Source of the DNA: Azonexus sp.
Lineage (GTDB): Bacteria > Pseudomonadota > Gammaproteobacteria > Burkholderiales > Rhodocyclaceae
Length of the DNA stretch: 11,255 nucleotides
Assembly: GCA_023150195.1 (NCBI GenBank)
Contig: JAKLLI010000036.1
Span: 1-11,255 of the forward strand
Direction: 5' to 3'
The notes under the pieces are model-generated. The model was given only the letters and a program-made list of their open reading frames with translations, made no database searches and was not told where the DNA came from. The translations under genes were made by a program, and so were the position numbers. Below, piece after piece: positions 6,677 through 11,255 of the stretch (positions within the stretch are counted from its first letter, which is position 1; every line of letters starts with the position of its first letter).

Positions 6677-8128
6677 TCAGCCCGCCAGTTTCTGGCGCAA
6701 GAGGTCGTTGACCTGTTGCGGGTTGGCCTTGCCCTTGGCGGCCTTCATTACCTGACCGACCAAGGCATTGAATGCCTTTTCCTTGCCGGCACGGAATTCC
6801 GCCACATTCCCCGGATTGGCCGCCAGCACCTCATCCACCAGTTTTTCGATGGCCCCGGTGTCGGTAATCTGTTTCAACCCCTGCTTTTCGATGATCTCGT
6901 CTGCCGACGCGCCTTCGCCGGTCCACAAGGCCTCGAAGACCTTTTTGGCGATATTGTTGGAAATCGTGGTGTCGGCGATCCGCGCAATCAGGCCACCCAG
7001 TTGTGCTGCACTCACGGGTGAGGCAGCAATCTCCAGCCCTTCCTTGTTCAGGCGCGCCGCCAGATCGACCATGACCCAGTTGGCGCAGGGCTTGGCGCTG
7101 GCTTTACCCGCAACGGCTACGGTCGACTCGAAATAATCGGCGATTTCCTGGCTGGCAGTCAGCGTCGATGCGTCGTAGGCGGACAATCCCAGCTCATTGA
7201 TGAAGCGTTCGCGCTTCTGGGCTGGCAATTCGGGCAACTCGCCCTGAACCCGTGCAATCCAGTCGGCACCGATGACCAGCGGCAGCAGGTCGGGATCCGG
7301 AAAATAGCGGTAGTCGTGCGCGTCTTCCTTGGTGCGCATGGTCCGCGTTTCACCGGTATCCGGGTCGAAGAGCACGGTTGCCTGCTGGATGGCGCGCCCT
7401 TCCTCAATCTCGTTGATCTGCCATTGGACTTCGTAATCGATGGCCTCCTTGAGAAAACGGAAGGAATTGAGATTTTTGATTTCGCGACGGGTACCAAAAG
7501 GCTGCCCTGGGCGCCGCACCGACACATTAGCGTCACAGCGGAAGGAGCCTTCCTGCATGTTGCCGTCGCAAATGCCGATCCAGCGCACCAGCGCGTGCAG
7601 GGTACGGGCGTAGGCCACTGCTTCGTCGGAAGAACGCATGTCGGGCTCGGTGACGATCTCGAGCAAAGGGGTGCCGGCACGATTGAGGTCGATCCCGGAT
7701 TGCCCCTGAAAGTCTTCATGCAGCGACTTGCCGGCATCCTCTTCCAGGTGCGCACGGGTCAACTTGACCTGCTTTTCGTAGGCCTTCTCGCCGCTGCCGA
7801 CCGGAAAGCTGATCTGCCCGCCCACCACGACTGGCAACTCGAACTGACTGATCTGGTAGCCCTTGGGCAAATCGGGATAAAAATAGTTTTTGCGGGCAAA
7901 CACAGATTTTGGCGCAACCTTGGCGCCAATCGCCAAACCGAAACGGATCGCACAGTCGACGGCCTTTTTGTTGAGTACTGGCAAAACACCGGGCAAGGCC
8001 AGGTCGACCGCGCACGCCTGCGTGTTCGCGTCTGCCCCGAAGGCGGTGGAGGCCCCGGAAAAAATCTTGGAAACCGTGGCCAATTGCGCATGCGTTTCCA
8101 GACCGATGACGACTTCCCACTGATTCAT
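6677..8128 (-). CDS. gatB: Asp-tRNA(Asn)/Glu-tRNA(Gln) amidotransferase subunit B
   Basis: GatB is the kinase/tRNA-binding subunit of the GatCAB complex, which phosphorylates Glu on tRNA(Gln) and/or Asp on tRNA(Asn) and then amidates it with ammonia from GatA. The 483-aa product is complete. Conserved blocks are [11 protein letters not shown] (6-16, with likely metal-site Glu11 and His13), [16 protein letters not shown] (80-95), [17 protein letters not shown] (147-163), [17 protein letters not shown] (189-205) and [14 protein letters not shown] (271-284). The tail from about 335 is the helical YqeY-like tRNA-binding domain. The start ATG 8128 is preceded by GGGTG, an acceptable ribosome site. 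It lies 11 nt after the lipoprotein gene stop and is last in the gatC-gatA-lipoprotein-gatB operon. Confidence 0.97.
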   Translation of the reverse strand: MNQWEVVIGLETHAQLATVSKIFSGASTAFGADANTQACAVDLALPGVLPVLNKKAVDCAIRFGLAIGAKVAPKSVFARKNYFYPDLPKGYQISQFELPVVVGGQISFPVGSGEKAYEKQVKLTRAHLEEDAGKSLHEDFQGQSGIDLNRAGTPLLEIVTEPDMRSSDEAVAYARTLHALVRWIGICDGNMQEGSFRCDANVSVRRPGQPFGTRREIKNLNSFRFLKEAIDYEVQWQINEIEEGRAIQQATVLFDPDTGETRTMRTKEDAHDYRYFPDPDLLPLVIGADWIARVQGELPELPAQKRERFINELGLSAYDASTLTASQEIADYFESTVAVAGKASAKPCANWVMVDLAARLNKEGLEIAASPVSAAQLGGLIARIADTTISNNIAKKVFEALWTGEGASADEIIEKQGLKQITDTGAIEKLVDEVLAANPGNVAEFRAGKEKAFNALVGQVMKAAKGKANPQQVNDLLRQKLAG

Positions 8129-8139
8129 GCTTTCACCCG

Positions 8140-8679
8140 TTAATGACAGCGCCCGTTACGTGCATCCACGATCACGGGCCACAGATAATCAAACGCCTGA
8201 CCTTCGCAGGCCTTCGGACAACTATTAAAGGCCAGGGTCACTTCGTTCCCCTGTTCCCACATTCTCAAAGTACAGCCAGACTGCTTCTGATGCCGCAGCA
8301 GCACCTGCGGCAATCGCGCCTCCTGCTGGAACTGGCCCAAATCGAAATGGCAGGCACCCCGACCCTTGATGTCGACATCCAGCGACAGCTTTTTGACTTC
8401 GGCCTCGCGCACCAGCAAATCCAGCCGCGTCCGCGTCCCAACCGCGTCCTTGTGCGAACACGAGGACTTCACATTGAGCGGCCGGGTCGGCTGCGGCTTC
8501 AGATTGCGTTTGGCCAGATATTTCAAGGTGGAATTCTTGAAGGTTGGCGATTCCGCCGTTTCCTGGGGTTGCGCTACCGCAGCTTCGGCCTTGTGCTCTT
8601 CGGCCGGTTCCGACGCCGACTTTGGCAACTCAGCGCACGCCGACAGCAGCAACAGGATGGGCAGCACGAACCGCCGCAT
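8140..8679 (-). CDS. Small Cys-rich lipoprotein of unknown function within the gatCAB operon
   Basis: I do not recognise a family. The 179-aa product begins [15 protein letters not shown], a lipoprotein signal peptide with lipobox L12-S13-A14-C15. The residue after Cys15 is Ala, not Asp, so sorting to the outer membrane is expected. An Ala/Glu/Pro-rich linker (about 16-47) follows, then a folded part with six more Cys, four of them in the last half and three close to the end ([14 protein letters not shown]), which suggests disulfides in the periplasm. [13 protein letters not shown] forms the C-terminus. The frame is open upstream to 8742 but that part overlaps gatA; ATG 8679 gives the lipoprotein signal and starts 1 nt after the gatA stop. 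It has no evident link to tRNA amidation. Confidence 0.85.
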   Translation of the reverse strand: MRRFVLPILLLLSACAELPKSASEPAEEHKAEAAVAQPQETAESPTFKNSTLKYLAKRNLKPQPTRPLNVKSSCSHKDAVGTRTRLDLLVREAEVKKLSLDVDIKGRGACHFDLGQFQQEARLPQVLLRHQKQSGCTLRMWEQGNEVTLAFNSCPKACEGQAFDYLWPVIVDARNGRCH

Positions 8680-8680
8680 G

Positions 8681-10138
8681 TCAGTCAATGCCGTCAGGAC
8701 GCCGCAAATGCCAGTCACACACCTGCTGATAACGATGCGCAACGTTCAAAAGCCGTGCTTCATCGAAATAGTTGCCGATCAGTTGCATCCCGACCGGCAA
8801 ACCATCGACAAAGCCGCAAGGCAGCGACATCCCGGGCAAACCGGCCAGATTGACGGCAATCGTGTAAATATCCGAGAGGTACATCTGCACGGGATCTGCA
8901 GACTTTTCACCCAACTTGAATGCGGTCGACGGCGAGGTTGGTCCCAAAATCACGTCGCAGGTCTTGAAGGCTTCGACGAAATCGTTGGCGATCAGGCGAC
9001 GGATACGTTGTGCTTGCAGGTAGTAGGCGTCGTAGTAGCCGTGCGACAAGACATAGGTGCCGATCAGGATGCGACGCTTGACCTCGCCACCAAAACCCTG
9101 AGCGCGCGTCTTGGCATACATGTCATCGAGATTGCCGTACTCGGGCGCACGATAGCCGTAACGGACCCCGTCAAAGCGCGACAGATTGGAGCTGGCCTCA
9201 GCCGGGGCAATCACGTAATACGCGGGCACCGACAAATGGGAATTGGGCAGCGAGACATCCACGATCGTCGCACCCAGCTTGCGGTATTCGTCGATCGCCG
9301 ATTGCACCGCGGCCATCACCTTGGCATCGCAACCCTCGCCAAAGAATTCCTTGGGTAGGCCAATGCGCAGGCCTGCCAGCGGTTTATCCAGATCACGGGC
9401 GTAGTCTTCGGCCGGGCGATCCAGCGAGGTGGAATCGCGCTCATCGAAGCCAACCATGGTGTTGAGCAAGAGCGCGCAGTCTTCGGCACTCCCCGCCATC
9501 GGCCCGCCCTGATCAAGCGAGGAAGCAAAGGCAATCATGCCGTAACGGGATACCACACCGTAGGTGGGCTTGAGGCCGGTGAGATTGCACAGGCCGGCCG
9601 GCTGGCGAATCGAACCGCCGGTATCGGTGCCAGTGGCGGCAGGAGCCATGCGGGCAGCAATCGCCGCCGCCGAGCCACCCGACGAACCGCCGGGCACGCG
9701 ACTGCGATCCCAAGGGTTCTTGACCGAACCAAAGTAGGAGGTTTCGTTGGATGAGCCCATCGCGAACTCGTCCATATTGGTCTTGCCCAGCGACACCATG
9801 CCGGCTTCCGCATGCATCTTGCGGATCACGGTCGCATCGTAGGGCGACACGAAATTCGACAACATGCGCGAACCGCAGGTGGTGAGCCAGCCTTCGGCAC
9901 AGAAAATATCCTTCTGGGCGATGGGAATGCCGGTGAGTGGCCCCGCGTTGCCTGCAGCAATGCGCGCATCGGCTGCCCGGGCCATTGCCAGGGTTTTTTC
10001 CCGGTCGACCGTCACAAAAGCATTGATTTCCGGATTCAACCGATCAATCCGGTCGAGAAACAGGGTGCTCAATTCAACACTGGAAATCTGGCGGGAGGCG
10101 AGCGCCGCCGACAAGGCCTTGAGGCTGCTGTGAATCAT
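8681..10138 (-). CDS. gatA: Asp-tRNA(Asn)/Glu-tRNA(Gln) amidotransferase subunit A
   Basis: GatA is the glutaminase of GatCAB: an amidase-signature enzyme that releases ammonia from Gln or Asn for transfer to the activated tRNA-bound residue. The 485-aa product is full length. The Ser-cisSer-Lys triad is visible as Lys76 (PIAQKD), Ser152 ([11 protein letters not shown]) and the nucleophile Ser176 ([10 protein letters not shown]), all with family-typical spacing. [17 protein letters not shown] (118-134) and [13 protein letters not shown] are further signature blocks. The ATG overlaps the gatC stop by 4 bp (ATGA), so the two are translationally coupled. The stop is followed after 1 nt by the lipoprotein gene. 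Confidence 0.97.
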   Translation of the reverse strand: MIHSSLKALSAALASRQISSVELSTLFLDRIDRLNPEINAFVTVDREKTLAMARAADARIAAGNAGPLTGIPIAQKDIFCAEGWLTTCGSRMLSNFVSPYDATVIRKMHAEAGMVSLGKTNMDEFAMGSSNETSYFGSVKNPWDRSRVPGGSSGGSAAAIAARMAPAATGTDTGGSIRQPAGLCNLTGLKPTYGVVSRYGMIAFASSLDQGGPMAGSAEDCALLLNTMVGFDERDSTSLDRPAEDYARDLDKPLAGLRIGLPKEFFGEGCDAKVMAAVQSAIDEYRKLGATIVDVSLPNSHLSVPAYYVIAPAEASSNLSRFDGVRYGYRAPEYGNLDDMYAKTRAQGFGGEVKRRILIGTYVLSHGYYDAYYLQAQRIRRLIANDFVEAFKTCDVILGPTSPSTAFKLGEKSADPVQMYLSDIYTIAVNLAGLPGMSLPCGFVDGLPVGMQLIGNYFDEARLLNVAHRYQQVCDWHLRRPDGID

Positions 10139-10422
10139 TCGATCACCTTCGGCACAAGATACAGGCCGGCTTCGGTTTCCGGCGCCACCGATTGATAAGC
10201 AGCGCGACGATCCGCTTCCGTCACGGCATCGTCGCGCAGGCGCTGACTGAGGTCCTGCGCGTGCGCCATGGGCTCGACACCGCGGGTATCGACCGCCTGC
10301 ATCTGCTCGATCAATTCGAAGATGCCGTTAAGCTGCCCCTGAGTGGCAAGGGCTTCCGATTCACTGACCTCGACGCGGGCGAGATGAGCGATACGCTGAA
10401 CCTGTTCTAGTGTGAGCGACAT
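10135..10422 (-). CDS. gatC: Asp-tRNA(Asn)/Glu-tRNA(Gln) amidotransferase subunit C
   Basis: GatC is the small subunit that wraps between GatA and GatB and stabilises the complex. The 95-aa product has the typical length. The N-terminal helix [19 protein letters not shown] is highly characteristic, followed by the [25 protein letters not shown] stretch and the C-terminal LYLVPKVIE that packs on GatA. It is first in the minus-strand operon. There is no visible Shine-Dalgarno: the 12 nt before the ATG read CTTTTTCAAGCTC-like sequence, immediately after a hairpin. It is divergent from mreB, an arrangement I recall as common in betaproteobacteria. Confidence 0.96.
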   Translation of the reverse strand: MSLTLEQVQRIAHLARVEVSESEALATQGQLNGIFELIEQMQAVDTRGVEPMAHAQDLSQRLRDDAVTEADRRAAYQSVAPETEAGLYLVPKVIE

Positions 10423-10432
10423 GAGCTTGAAA

Positions 10433-10459
10433 AAGACTTTTTGCAGCGCACAAAGTCTT
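10433..10459 (-). repeat. Hairpin in the gatC leader
   Basis: AAGACTTT (10433-10440) and AAAGTCTT (10452-10459) are perfect 8-bp inverted repeats. After one mismatch the stem continues with TGC/GCA (10442-10444 and 10448-10450) around an AGC loop. On the minus strand it is followed by a short T run (TTTTTC, partly inside the stem) and then the gatC ATG 11 nt later. It may be a weak attenuator, a 5' stabilising hairpin, or a protein-binding palindrome shared with mreB. Confidence 0.5.
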
Positions 10460-10471
10460 AAAAACGAAAGC

Positions 10472-11255
<784 letters not shown>

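Noticed and set aside
7316..8143. 275-codon plus-strand open frame antisense to gatB
   Set aside because: gatB is conserved over its whole length on the other strand; the antisense product shows no recognisable domain.
8680..8742. Earlier ATG (8742) for the lipoprotein gene
   Set aside because: It would add 21 residues overlapping gatA and bury the lipoprotein signal peptide, which must be N-terminal.
8366..9358. 330-codon plus-strand open frame antisense to gatA and the lipoprotein gene
   Set aside because: It runs across two real genes on the opposite strand and has no domain, ribosome site or sensible neighbour spacing.

Overview
The window reads as an ordinary chromosomal stretch of a betaproteobacterium. 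A Rhodocyclales member (Dechloromonas/Azonexus/Azoarcus-like) is my best guess, inferred from protein character, high GC content and gene order (metXW; gatC divergent from mreB; a DUF883-YqjE-YqjK cluster). I cannot run a search to confirm this. Coding density is very high, genes are fused into overlapping operons, and I see no IS element, phage gene, tRNA, rRNA or CRISPR array.

Layout: (1) 1-198 is a regulatory leader. It has a good sigma70-type promoter (42-70), an RNA that matches the SAM-II riboswitch consensus closely (about 94-146), an intrinsic terminator hairpin (151-182), and then the metX start. (2) 199-3205, plus strand, is one translationally coupled unit: metX (homoserine acyltransferase), metW (its partner methyltransferase-like protein) and an AmpG-type muropeptide permease. 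(3) 3189-4513, minus strand, is a run of four small membrane proteins: DUF883/YqjD, YqjE, YqjK-like and an unnamed protein. (4) 4578-5375, minus strand, is an exodeoxyribonuclease III-family AP endonuclease. (5) 5418-6675, plus strand, is pyrE overlapping a secreted coiled-coil protein of unknown role; its promoter region with xth is only 42 bp long. (6) 6677-10422, minus strand, is gatC-gatA-lipoprotein-gatB, encoding the tRNA-dependent amidotransferase with an unrelated small lipoprotein inserted between gatA and gatB. (7) From 10528, plus strand, is the first two thirds of mreB, cut by the window end.

How it fits together: the first operon joins methionine synthesis (MetX/MetW) to SAM feedback through the leader RNA, and by coupling would also place murein recycling (AmpG) under that control. 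The GatCAB operon makes Gln-tRNA(Gln) and/or Asn-tRNA(Asn). mreB begins the cell-shape operon and shares a short, AT-rich divergent promoter region with gatC. Most of the window is housekeeping. The best lead is the SAM-II-like riboswitch placed directly before a terminator in a betaproteobacterial metX-metW-ampG operon. Second-tier leads are the unknown lipoprotein inside gatCAB, the unknown secreted protein after pyrE, and the structured divergent gatC/mreB region.
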